From Paragonimus westermani (taxonomy: Eukaryota; Platyhelminthes; Trematoda; Plagiorchiida; Troglotrematidae): a stretch of 64,000 bases of DNA. Below are positions 1-9,800 of the stretch, in pieces. The notes beneath the pieces are model-generated. The model was not told the DNA's origin. It saw nothing but the letters and a program-made list of their open reading frames with translations, and did not search any database. The position numbers were made by a program, and so were the translations under genes. The stretch spans positions 183,223-247,222 of the forward strand of contig QNGE01000122.1 in assembly GCA_008508345.1 (NCBI GenBank), written 5' to 3'. Position 1 is the stretch's first letter; each line of letters starts with the position of its first letter.

Positions 1-3000
1 CCGACGTTATGTGCACAGAAGTGGTTGAAACAACCGGTCGGGTTGCCATGGTCATGATTACATAATAATATCTGGTGTGCTTGTATGTGTGTCTAGTCCC
101 TGTGTGTCGTTAAATATTTGTTGTATATAACTGACATGTTTTACGTTTGCGACTAATGAGAGTAAATGAAATGTTAACATATCGCAATATATGTCTTCTT
201 TCTGCTCTGATGAAGACATTCTGTATCACAAAAATTCTAGCTGTGCGTAGATATGGTTTGACAACAAAGTTGCTTCAAAGCTTAATTGATCCAAGCGGCA
301 AACAGTTATTCAACGGACTCAGAAGGGAGATGGAGAAGAAGCTTATACACTGCGCAGTTTAACCTACGCACCTGATGAATTAGAAATCAAAGTACAGGTT
401 GACCACAGACGTTAAGAATTCAGGGGACACGAATGACGTTTCCAATATACAATTAACTGCGGACTAATTATGTTCATATTTGATGTGAACGACTGTGAAC
501 GATTTCTAGTTGATGCAGAATTTCAGTTCAGCTTACGTTCTGGTGAAATGCGGCAGTTGGCAATCAGTGTGTTTAGCCCACATCTGAAGCGAATAGTTGT
601 TGCACGCTCAGACAGGTACACACGATGGGCTGCAACACAACCTGACTTTCCGGCAGTGAGTATTTCGAAGACAACAGTTAGTCAAATAAATCTTGGTAGT
701 TACTCCTTATCCACATTCAAAAAGTGAGCAGTTTTAATCATATCACCAACGACATGACAAACTATCACAACAGTTAACATTTTCTAACGATTTTTACATG
801 CTGACATCTAGTGGATTTTTGAGTTCGGAATCAGTGCATCACATCAAAGCATCGCGAAGAGAAAGCCGCTGTTTCCAATCAAAACTTGCTATACATTTTT
901 TCAGAGTTCTTCATAAAGCTCAAGATGAAAGACCATTATATGGTTAACGTTTTTCACCAGATCCATCTGCGAGATCTTGTTTTTATCAATACCTTTTAAA
1001 CAATAAATAAGTGATTTTTCCGTCGCTCTGTTAAACGGCCTGACATAGTTTCATAAAACACATGCTTTCTTATTTGGTAAGACAAAATCGGACCGGTTCC
1101 CCGATAAAGCTGTTTGTCAAACATTTCATCAGATAGTTGAATCATTCCGCTTCCTTTGTAGAGTTTCGGAATGGGTTTGCTAGGCAAATTTACCACTATT
1201 TATACACAGAGGTGGGAACTCCGTGTAAACAAGTAGTTCTTGTGAGTGTCACGTTTCACTTCACCTAACCGCTACTGCTTAAAAATCAAATAAGCTCTTG
1301 CTCTTCTCTTCAACATTCTCAATCACTGTAGTGAGAGACCTAATCAGCAGGCTAAAACTGCAACGTCGTTCACGAAGCAGTGTGTTATGGACTCTACTGT
1401 TTGTTTATCAGCTTAATTGGTTAGCATGTAGGTTTCGATGTTTTCTAGTTTGTATAAGAACAGTGGTCACCCGTTTAAACAATCGACAAATCTACCCACA
1501 ATAAGAGTTCAGCAAAGGGTTAATTAACGATCTGGAAACTCACCAGGCGACATTCACTTTCAAATCTAACTCGCTGAGTCTGACTTCCTTATTACGTCAG
1601 TCCTTATTTTTGATACTCACTAGTAACTAAGATAGAGCCAACTATGTACTGTAACCAAGGGTTTTTGAATGTATGAATTTCGAAACAAAGACAAAGCGTA
1701 AATGTTCAACAAGAACGATGAAATGAAAAACTACTCCGGGAAACATCACACCACTATCAATAACTTGATGCTCATCGCAACGAAGCCTGTATGTATTTCG
1801 CTGTGTGCATACATAAACTTCTCCAGGAGGGGAAAATCCTTTGCTTATGCAAGGTTTTCTCGCGCAGATGTCGGTTAATTGAGGAACGAAGGTGAACCTT
1901 AGCACGATTAACACAGTGAAGAATAAAACTGATGAAAAAATACAGACCTAGACTCTAAAGAAGTACACACGCCGGTTGACGTGCAAATTTGTGTTAGGAG
2001 GGTAGATAAAAGATCTGTAGTTCCAGTTGATACTCACGCTTGTTTTGGACATCTCAAATCAGCTAGTCATGACCGTAACGTTTATAGGCAAATTCCACGG
2101 TAACTTGACACTGCATTAGAAGTTATTCTGCCTACATATTAATTGGGCTAAAGAAGGCGCACTCTTGAGAAACCACAGTCACTTTGCTATCACTATTAAC
2201 GTGTCTTATATCGTAAACAGACATTGTTGTACACTTCAGTGTTTGATTTCTTCTTGCTTTAACTTCACTATATTTTATGTTAAACTAACCTAGTAGGACC
2301 AGTTTGAGGTAGAAGTGCAAACTGAGCCAAGGGTTATTAAAATGGTTAGCTTCGCAATTTTTAGATGGGCAGAAAATTCAATAAGGTTATATCCGTTGGA
2401 TGTCTCTTGATATCATCCGATATACTGTGCAGTATGATGGGGTCAATGAGGTCCACGGTTTCGTTTTGCCAACTTCACTGGGGCTGCAAAACTTCTAAAC
2501 AATCCTGAATCGTTTGAACTAACTGTTATTAAGTCTTTTAAAAATTCAGAGACGTTCAACTTGTGACTGAGCACATTCGATTGCGGATTGGCACGAATGC
2601 CGTTAACGGCAACGAATGATATGTTGTTGAGTAAACGACTTATCGTAATTCTGAACTGTTTTTAAGACATTCAGATCCGTGTTAATTGCACATTTTTGTC
2701 CGCATAGAGTAAATCAATGACCTGCAAATGTTTCGAAAGTCGAAGATTAACAAAAGGACTACTGAAGAGTGCAGTTGTCTAACAGAATCTGCACTAATAA
2801 CCTTTGAGTTACATCATCCGACTCAGCGATGATTTCACAAGCCGGATATTTGTCGTGGTGTATTTTTGCCGAGAGTGACAAAAACTGTTAGAAAATTCCC
2901 AAAACCGTGGGCGAATTTTCAAAAATTACGCACAATTTACGCTTGTTCGGAAATAATTTAATAAGATGACCCTATGGTGTAGTGATGTTGAATGGAGCCT

Positions 3001-3357
3001 AAGAAAACGTACAATAGTTGTGTGAGTCTCGTACTACTGAGGTGGAAAGTATAACTTCATTTCTTGCAGCAGTGTTCACCAAGCAGCCCGTTGGTTACCC
3101 TTGAGATTTTTGTTTGAAAACAAGAAGCATTATATATATATCAGCCGTTTATTTCCGTGAAGAGTGTTATGCTAAAACTGTAGGTTGTTTTTTACCAAAA
3201 ACTATGCATAAAATTTTCTCCGAAATAAACTTTTTCAACTAGAAAGATTTCGCTTATACCAATCACGGTTGGAGAGTTCGATACGCAGTAGGCTTTAGCA
3301 GGAGTGATGCTGTGCGGTGCCAACGTGGTCTGTTTTTTGAGGAAGGTCAGTGTTCAC
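1..3357. other. No recognisable gene; AT-rich non-coding DNA
   Basis: Open frames here are at most about 90 codons (for example 1642-1914 on the minus strand) and show no motif I recognise. A short TA run lies at 3131-3141. The 13-mer CAGTGTTCACCAA occurs at 3070-3082 and again at 3348-3360, the second copy ending inside the first bases of the LTR that follows. I see no tRNA, rRNA or splice-supported exon. Confidence 0.6.
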
Positions 3358-3711
3358 CAAAAACGGTTTAATTCTTGAGATATCCTTGAAAATCAATTTA
3401 TAAGTTCGAATTTCATTTTTTCGCGCCACAACGTGCTAACACTTAAATCCAGGACACGTTATCCCCTCTGTCTTTGGTTGGTCCATTTCACTTGTAATGG
3501 GATAATTCCAGTGGGGTTTTCCAAGGCTGTTCAAAAACTATATATACGCGAACGCTGGTCTCTCAAGTTACCTTTGGTTTGCGAGCAAATACATTCTCGG
3601 CTGAAGGTCACAGTCTTCTGTGTTCTTCTGGGGTTTCCGGGTATCGTCACGCGCTGTGCTGCGTGTTCGTGATTCGTATATTCGTGCGCTGTCATTTCTC
3701 GTTTTCATCCG
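3358..3711 (+). repeat. 5' LTR of the gypsy-type element (identical core)
   Basis: Every base from 3358 to 3711 matches 6478-6831 when the two are read side by side. On the inner side the true LTR probably runs on to about 3730, just before the primer-binding site, but those last 19 bases have no counterpart in the downstream copy. A 79-codon open frame at 3433-3672 is present in both LTRs only because they are copies of each other; it looks like no known protein and I do not call it a gene. Confidence 0.92.
3539..3546 (+). promoter_or_regulatory. Candidate TATA box in the 5' LTR
   Basis: TATATATA lies about 180 bases into the LTR and is followed by C/G-richer sequence. This is a plausible core promoter for the element's transcript. 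No initiation site is shown by the sequence, so the role is inferred from position and motif only. Confidence 0.4.
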
Positions 3712-3731
3712 ACCATCGGGTCATAACCTAT

Positions 3732-3746
3732 TGGCGACGGAGATTG
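3732..3746 (+). other. Candidate primer-binding site
   Basis: TGGCGACGGAGATTG begins about 20 bases after the shared LTR core. Primer-binding sites of gypsy-type elements start with TGG, the complement of the tRNA CCA end. The first seven bases TGGCGAC match the start of arginine-tRNA-type sites used by some insect elements, but the rest does not match a tRNA I can recall. If it is the primer site, the native LTR ends near 3730. Confidence 0.45.
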
Positions 3747-3772
3747 TTTCTCTTCTGTTCTCTCTTTGAACC

Positions 3773-4690
3773 ATGTCTACCGATCCCGATATAAAGCAGA
3801 TGATTCTGTCCCAGATCCGGCTGATGGAAATGCTGGCCACCTGTTTTGCCGCACTTGGGCCGTCCACATCAGTCGATACGCCGTCCGTGGATCACTTGGC
3901 CAGCAACATCCCCGATTTCCCGTATGATCCCCAGCAGGCGTCTCCTTCGAGGCATGGTATAATCGATATGAAGACACGTTCACCATGGAGCTGGCATCGC
4001 GAGATGGCGATACAAAGGTTCGGCTACTCCTCCGAAAACTGGGCACAGCGAAGCACGACCGCTATATCAACTATATCTTGCCCGCCGACCCGTGAACCTT
4101 GACTTCCGCGGACACGGTCCAGAAGCTGATGAAGATCTTCGGGGATACTTCATTCCTGTTCAACTCTCGGTTTCAGTGCCTCCAGTTGGTCAAACGAGAC
4201 ATAGACCACTTTGTCACCTATGCTGGTCTCGTAAACCGGGAGTGCGGACTGTTCAAGCTTGGTTTGCTCACGGAGGACCAGTTGTGATGCCTGGTTCTCA
4301 TTTGTGGTCTACAGTCACCAGCTTATGCTGACCTCCGTACCAGACTCTTAGCAAAGCTCGATCAGGAGCCAAATATCAAATTCGAACAGATGGTTGACGA
4401 ATGTGAGAGGTTGGCCAATCTCAAGCACGATTCAGCGATGATACAACACTCCGATCGGGCGTCTCGTACAGTTCAGGCTATATCCAGTTTCCAGCCAAAG
4501 TCCCCTACATGGTGCACCAAACTCAGTCCTGCTGGTACCAAGATGCCTCCCTCAGCATGTCGCTACTGTGGTGCATGGCACTACCACAGATTCTGCCCTT
4601 TACGACGACATCGCTGTCAGTGATGCCACAGGGTCGGCCACAAGGAAGGTTTCTGCCAACACAGACATCGGACAGGGTCAAGCCGACTTC
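3773..4690 (+). pseudogene. gag: gag pseudogene with two zinc boxes
   Basis: The reading starts at ATG 3773 (MSTDPDIKQM), 60 bases after the LTR core, and changes to another frame near 3936. In the second frame there is a typical Gag core with W-Y-x-R-Y-E-D-T-F at about 3955-3990. The frame is interrupted by TGA at 4093-4095, 4285-4287 and 4621-4623. The end carries two metal-binding boxes: C-x2-C-x3-H-x4-C (CRYCGAWHYHRFC) near 4558-4596, and C-x2-C-x4-H-x4-C near 4615-4656. The TGA at 4621 falls inside the second box. Gag packages the element's RNA into cytoplasmic particles and the zinc boxes bind nucleic acid. The first box is the atypical kind I associate with CsRn1-like elements. Not functional as it stands. 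Confidence 0.82.
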
Positions 4691-4699
4691 GGACTCCAA

Positions 4700-5110
4700 G
4701 TTCAAAAAGCCAGCCGGATTACGGGAGGTTGGCAGATCTAACAGTCCGCTGACCGCGTTCCATGTCGAGGTCGCTTACCGGCGAAGGTTCGTTCCCATCG
4801 ACATCAATGGTCGGTTGGCTCGTCTGCATTTGGACACTGCTTCGGACATCACGATCACATCCGAGAATCTTTGACGATACCTGGGCAGCCCTCCTATCTA
4901 CCCGTCATCTCATACAGCAACCAGTGCTTGCGGCGGCTCGGTGCAGTTGACTTGGCAACTGCTCTCCGCGGCATCACCATCGACGGAACGTGTTGCTTTG
5001 CTAACTCGGGTTTTGACCTTCTCGGGCTGGATTGGCTCGAACCGCTTGGCCTCCTTGATGTCCCAATCAGTGTAATCTGCAACCAGGTGCGGTCTCCTGC
5101 CGCATTCGTT
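4700..5110 (+). pseudogene. pol: pol pseudogene: aspartic protease and linker
   Basis: In the frame open up to 4874 the sequence LHLDTASDITIT appears at about 4824-4859. D-T-A-S is the active-site triad plus serine of retroviral-type aspartic proteases, which cut the Gag-Pol polyprotein. TGA at 4872-4874 stops this frame. Past a frame change around 4950-4990 the protein continues with DLLGLDWLEPLGLLDVPI (about 5010-5063), the conserved stretch that links protease to reverse transcriptase in gypsy elements. Further on is the [10 protein letters not shown] block near 5117-5146, which starts reverse transcriptase. The protease is broken in at least two places. Confidence 0.75.
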
Positions 5111-5117
5111 CGAGAGT

Positions 5118-5545
5118 TTGCCCCCGTGTTCCAGGATGGCTTGGGTCTTTGCTCGTGTACCCAGACCATACTATAGCTTTGGCCCAGCAGTCAACCGGTC
5201 ATTCACCCCAAACAGCCGGCTCCCTACGCAGCCCTGCTGCTTGTCGACCAAGAACTCAGAACAACTGGGTGATTTGGTGCCTGTCTCCTACTCCGCGTGG
5301 GCCATCCCCATTGTCGCGGTGAAGAAGTCTAATGGATCCATCCGCATTTGTGGGGATTTCTCAACTGGCCTCAATGCTGCATTGGAACCAAACCGCTATC
5401 CATTACCAGTGCCTGAAGACATATTCACTATGCTCATCGGAGGAACCTGTTTCGCCAAACTGAATTTGGCAAAGGCATATCTCCAACTCGAGGTTGCACC
5501 CGAATCTCGTAAACCACTCAAGATAAATAGCCACCAGGCAGGACC
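5118..5545 (+). pseudogene. pol: pol pseudogene: N-terminal half of reverse transcriptase
   Basis: The open frame contains the early reverse-transcriptase blocks: [19 protein letters not shown] near 5298-5354, then [13 protein letters not shown] near 5397-5435, then [16 protein letters not shown] near 5448-5495. The last is motif A, normally F-x-K-L/I-D-L-x-x-A-Y. The catalytic aspartate is replaced by asparagine (K-L-N-L). Recognisable sequence stops just past RKPLKINSH (about 5509-5535). The second catalytic motif (Y/F-x-D-D), thumb and RNase H are absent, and integrase sequence starts within about 50 bases. Reverse transcriptase would copy the element RNA to DNA; this fragment cannot. Confidence 0.85.
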
Positions 5546-5574
5546 CTGTACCGTGGCAAACACCCGAGAGACCA

Positions 5575-6430
5575 TGGTTGCGCCTCCACTTGTATTTTGC
5601 TGGTCCCATCGATGGGGTATCCTACCTCGTCTTGGTCGATGCATACTCCACGTGACCTGAGATAGTCGCCCTCTCTCCGGCGACATCATTTAATACGATC
5701 GATGCCCTGCGCCGCATTTTCGGCCAACACGCATTTCCCGAAATCTTCGTGTCGGAAAACGGGTCACAATTCACATCAGCACATTTCAAGGATTCCTGCC
5801 ACGGTTCACTAATACAGCATATTCGGTCCCTACCGTATCACTCACAGTCCAACGGCCGAGCAGAACGCTTCGTGGACACATTCAAACAGGCGCTTCTCAA
5901 CTCTCGGGGGAAGGGGACCACCGACGGAGTGTTACATGAGTTCCTGTTCGTATACCGTACAACTCACAACCCGGCAACACCCGACGGCCGTTTACCAGCC
6001 GAGGCTCTTGTGGGTCGCAAGCGTCGTACAGTCCATCACGCGCTCATTCCGACGAATGAGCCAACACAGGTGCCCTGCCCAAACTTGCAAAACGTCTTCG
6101 CCCTTGAAGAGGCCGTCTACGCACGCGACTATTGACCGGGTCACAACCGCTAGATGGAAGCAACCGTGAGTGCTCGTCACGGAAAGTACTGTATGACGTT
6201 TTGGTTAGTGGCACCATATGGAAACGTCAGCGCAACCAGTTACGCCCTCGGCACATGAACAGAAAGACAACGGACGACCAGCACCTGCTGCCGCTGGATA
6301 TGTTGTTGGACACGTTTGCTACGCCGTCCCATGTTGATGTCACCACCAACCTCCTGTCCAGGCGTTGGACCGACCGTAATAGACGCCCGCATCGTCCCAT
6401 GAAGCTGGACCCTCGAACCAAGTGCTACGG
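5575..6430 (+). pseudogene. pol: pol pseudogene: integrase core and C-terminal tail
   Basis: One frame runs through the DD35E core from 5587 and is stopped by TGA at 5653-5655 and 6133-6135. The N-terminal HHCC zinc domain is missing. The first catalytic aspartate, expected just before FAGPIDG, is tyrosine (codon 5593-5595). The second, in VSENGSQF, is glutamate (codon 5755-5757). The third, in NGRAERF, is intact (codon 5863-5865), and the 35-residue spacing between the last two is kept. After 6133 a second frame gives VLYDVLVSGTIWKRQRNQLR near 6190-6252, which looks like the conserved tail after integrase in this element group. Integrase would insert the cDNA in the nucleus; this copy has lost two of three catalytic residues. 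Confidence 0.87.
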
Positions 6431-6455
6431 ATAACGGTCATTTCAAACGGAAGGT

Positions 6456-6466
6456 GTTGGGGAAAG
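6456..6466 (+). other. Candidate polypurine tract
   Basis: GTTGGGGAAAG lies about 12 bases upstream of the shared start of the 3' LTR and ends in a run of nine purines. Polypurine tracts prime plus-strand DNA synthesis and sit directly against the 3' LTR. If this is the tract, the native LTR begins at about 6467, some 11 bases before the repeated core. Confidence 0.5.
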
Positions 6467-6477
6467 TCTATTTTCCA

Positions 6478-6831
6478 CAAAAACGGTTTAATTCTTGAGA
6501 TATCCTTGAAAATCAATTTATAAGTTCGAATTTCATTTTTTCGCGCCACAACGTGCTAACACTTAAATCCAGGACACGTTATCCCCTCTGTCTTTGGTTG
6601 GTCCATTTCACTTGTAATGGGATAATTCCAGTGGGGTTTTCCAAGGCTGTTCAAAAACTATATATACGCGAACGCTGGTCTCTCAAGTTACCTTTGGTTT
6701 GCGAGCAAATACATTCTCGGCTGAAGGTCACAGTCTTCTGTGTTCTTCTGGGGTTTCCGGGTATCGTCACGCGCTGTGCTGCGTGTTCGTGATTCGTATA
6801 TTCGTGCGCTGTCATTTCTCGTTTTCATCCG
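6478..6831 (+). repeat. 3' LTR of the gypsy-type element (identical core)
   Basis: Identical to 3358-3711 over 354 bases by direct reading. It ends abruptly after CATCCG at 6831, about 19 bases short of the inner end expected from the 5' copy. The TATATATA candidate promoter recurs at 6659-6666, where it could drive transcription into the downstream flank. The flank from 6832 onward shows no convincing duplicate of the sequence before 3358. Confidence 0.92.
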
Positions 6832-9800
6832 TCCATTGATAGAACTGGTAGAACCATTAGTTTCCCACTCGGGATTTGTCCTACGTATGAGAGATTATTT
6901 CCGCTGCAGAATATATCAGCTATACAGCCCGGTTATGATATTAAGTGGGCTTGGAAAAAATTCGGAGTCCGCTTGATTCACCAACAGCTAATTTAAATTT
7001 CCATTATTGCAATTTAGCACTTAACAGTCTTCAAACTGGAACCTCCTCGAGAGTGAGACAGAGTGAGTATTGTATCGACGCATGGTCAAAATCCGTTAAA
7101 CCATAAATACAACACTGTTTTTCAGTATATGTGATGACAAAGAACTAGCTGTTCTAAGTAAATTCAACACACGGTATTTTCCACATTCAACAAGGACATA
7201 ACATAAAAGGGTTCTTATTGCACAGTTCGGCAGAAAATGTTTACAGTACTACTTTATACATAAAACACGCGAGCTATGGTAGCTCTTACTATCGTAACGG
7301 TGAATTATACGAATATTTTTCTAATGCTTAAAGTCAAAAACCTCAACTGAAGTTCAGCTTCAAGACGTGTTCTGTTTTGTTATTAATTGCAGTCGACCAG
7401 CACCCCGAGTTTGAAATTGTCAGACAATAGAAAACCTTATTAAAAATCAGCTGGTACGATACCAGGGTTCGGACTTTGGAAGAATCACCGAACTTACGAG
7501 AGGAAATCCTGAAAGATAAAGACAACATCAACTTCAGCCTACGTTTGAAGTTAATTTGAAACAAACAGAACCAACCAGCTGAAGATAGGGCTAACAAAAC
7601 TTATACATGGTCAACCGTAAACATATTTCATGAATGTTTTGTGCAATGCGATTCATGTGACAAAGATGTGCGGTGGTTTTAGCGTCACTGGGTGAGCTAC
7701 AGTGTATATTTGTAACAACAATTTGTCTTGCTCTCTTCACAACTTTCCTAATTTTTCTGCACAGTCTTATACAGAATAAAGCGACGTGCGCGGCGCTCAT
7801 CAATACACATTTGAACTAAAAAGTCACACAGTGCATACTGGTCGAAAAACGGACGATGTAGGTTGAGTTAAGCAGGAATGTTGATTGGCGGAAGTCAGTA
7901 AAATCCTCTCACACTTACACAGAACGGTGGTTCAGTACGACTGCAGACAACAATGCAGTTACGATCACTGTTCTAAAAGGTATCTCTCTAATTTTCTTAC
8001 TAACCAACCGTAAGACATTTCTGACAACTTATTAAGTCCGAAAAAACAGCACATTCGTAAGGAAATTTGCAAATTGCATCAGAGAATATACAATACTAAA
8101 CGACTGATAATAGTTTTCTCCACTTAGTAACAATGTTGTTATCGAAATAATCATACACTGCTTTTCCTCCTGGGAGACCCGGGTGTGCTCCACAGTTTAA
8201 TTAACGTTTGTTGATTTTACGAATCGAAAAATCTTATTAACCGTAAACGACACCTACATCACAGAAAGTGCAACTAAATTTTGAAGCAATAGTTAATTAG
8301 AAATTTCGGAACAAACCAGTTGACCCTATCTTTAAAAGGCCAGTTTATAAAATCAAAAGTTTTTCAACGACAAGTAGTTGTTGTGCACACATACGCCACA
8401 TATTCCACTTATTCAATACAACCAGCTTAAACGGGATCCCGTTGTGTTGTATATAACGAGTTGGCCATAGAATCTACAGAAGTAACTTACCAAAAGTGAC
8501 GAGGCGCATGCTTTGCCGATTCTTGCTATTTGTAGTTGTCTACTGCTCGATTTGCTTGCTAGAACAGACGGCGATAGCCTTTTTTTCCAAGTATACGATG
8601 ATAACAGCGAAAGTCAAAGAGGTTGGCAGGAAAATACTAGAGTTGAAACAAATTTCATGAAGCGTCTGCAAACTTGTTCTTACAGAAGATTGGACTTTTC
8701 CTAGAGACTTTCTATGCGTGATATACTTTCTTACAAGCCGGAGTAAATTTAGACACCACTAGGACACAATACCCACAAAATTAACAGAAGTGTAATGTTC
8801 GTCGATGACGCGAACCTCCTCATATTTTCGATAGCTTGTTTGCAAGTGAACTTGGGTAATGTTGGCCATGATTATCCGTGACTAGAGAGTTATAGATCAC
8901 GAGCAAAATATGCTGGAGCAGTCACTAACCTTCATTCAACTTGAAAAACCATCACCTTGCATCCAGTTCTAACGGTTACGTAACGAAACATTATACTGCG
9001 CGACAATTGCAGCTATCCGCAAAGCAGAACGACCTCCTGGCATAAGGTAGCCAACATGGCCATCGATATTATTGAGCTGTAAAGTTCTGTTCTTTCAAAC
9101 ACTTCAGGAAGACTTACTGATTTGATCAAATCAATGAAATGCGAAACGGAACCAACAACTGTATTTTCCTTGACGTTCACTTAAATGAATTTTGGTCACA
9201 ATACCAACTGCAAGAATCTGGTCATTTAATGTGTTATGAAACAACAGAACCAACTTAGTAGTACCCAAATATTCTTCACGTCCAAGGAGATGAGTCAACT
9301 TTATTGTTTATTTTCGGACGCTCTACTACGTATAACTACATAAAGTTGCACCTGGTGAAGATTCCCTAAAGAAATGTCTCCCTCATTAAAGAATTCGTTT
9401 GTAGTCACCCTGTAAACAGAAGAAATCAGTCCTCCTCAAACAAATACTAAGTAAACAGTTGGGCAACGCACCACTCTCAGTTAAGTGGATTTCGCCTAAC
9501 CTCTATTGATCTCTCCAGTAAGCGCGTCTTCAAACGGATTTCCAAAATGTGACATGAATCAAAAGTGGGCCACTTTTAAAATTACCGTTCGCAAACACTG
9601 AAACAGCAAAATAATATACTACGTAGACTATCCATAAGATATACTACATCACCACTTAATTCAAAGCGTCTCTACCTAGCGTAACAAGTAGTTTCGTTGT
9701 TTTAATCAGAAAATAGCACTAATAAGTCAGTCGCACCTTGAGTCTTTAAAGCTGTTTATTTTTCGATATGGTTAAACCTTGCTCCCTGGCCGAACTGAAG

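Larger units (their letters stand above)
3358..6831 (+). mobile_element. Degenerate Ty3/gypsy-type LTR retrotransposon, CsRn1-like
   Basis: Two direct repeats of 354 bp, offset by exactly 3120 bp, flank 2.77 kb of internal sequence that reads on the plus strand as Gag, protease, reverse transcriptase and integrase. The domain order with integrase last is that of Ty3/gypsy elements. The Gag zinc box and the integrase tail resemble the CsRn1 group first described in liver flukes; that family label is from memory of the family and is an inference. A complete element would need roughly 1.3 kb or more of additional pol. The missing part is the second half of reverse transcriptase, RNase H and the start of integrase. 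Several stops and frameshifts disable what remains, so the copy cannot encode its own mobility. I found no target-site duplication outside the repeats. Confidence 0.9.

Noticed and set aside
3433..3672. A 79-codon open frame that occurs identically at 6553-6792
   Set aside because: It lies inside the two LTR copies, so the duplication is explained by the repeat, and the protein has no recognisable features.
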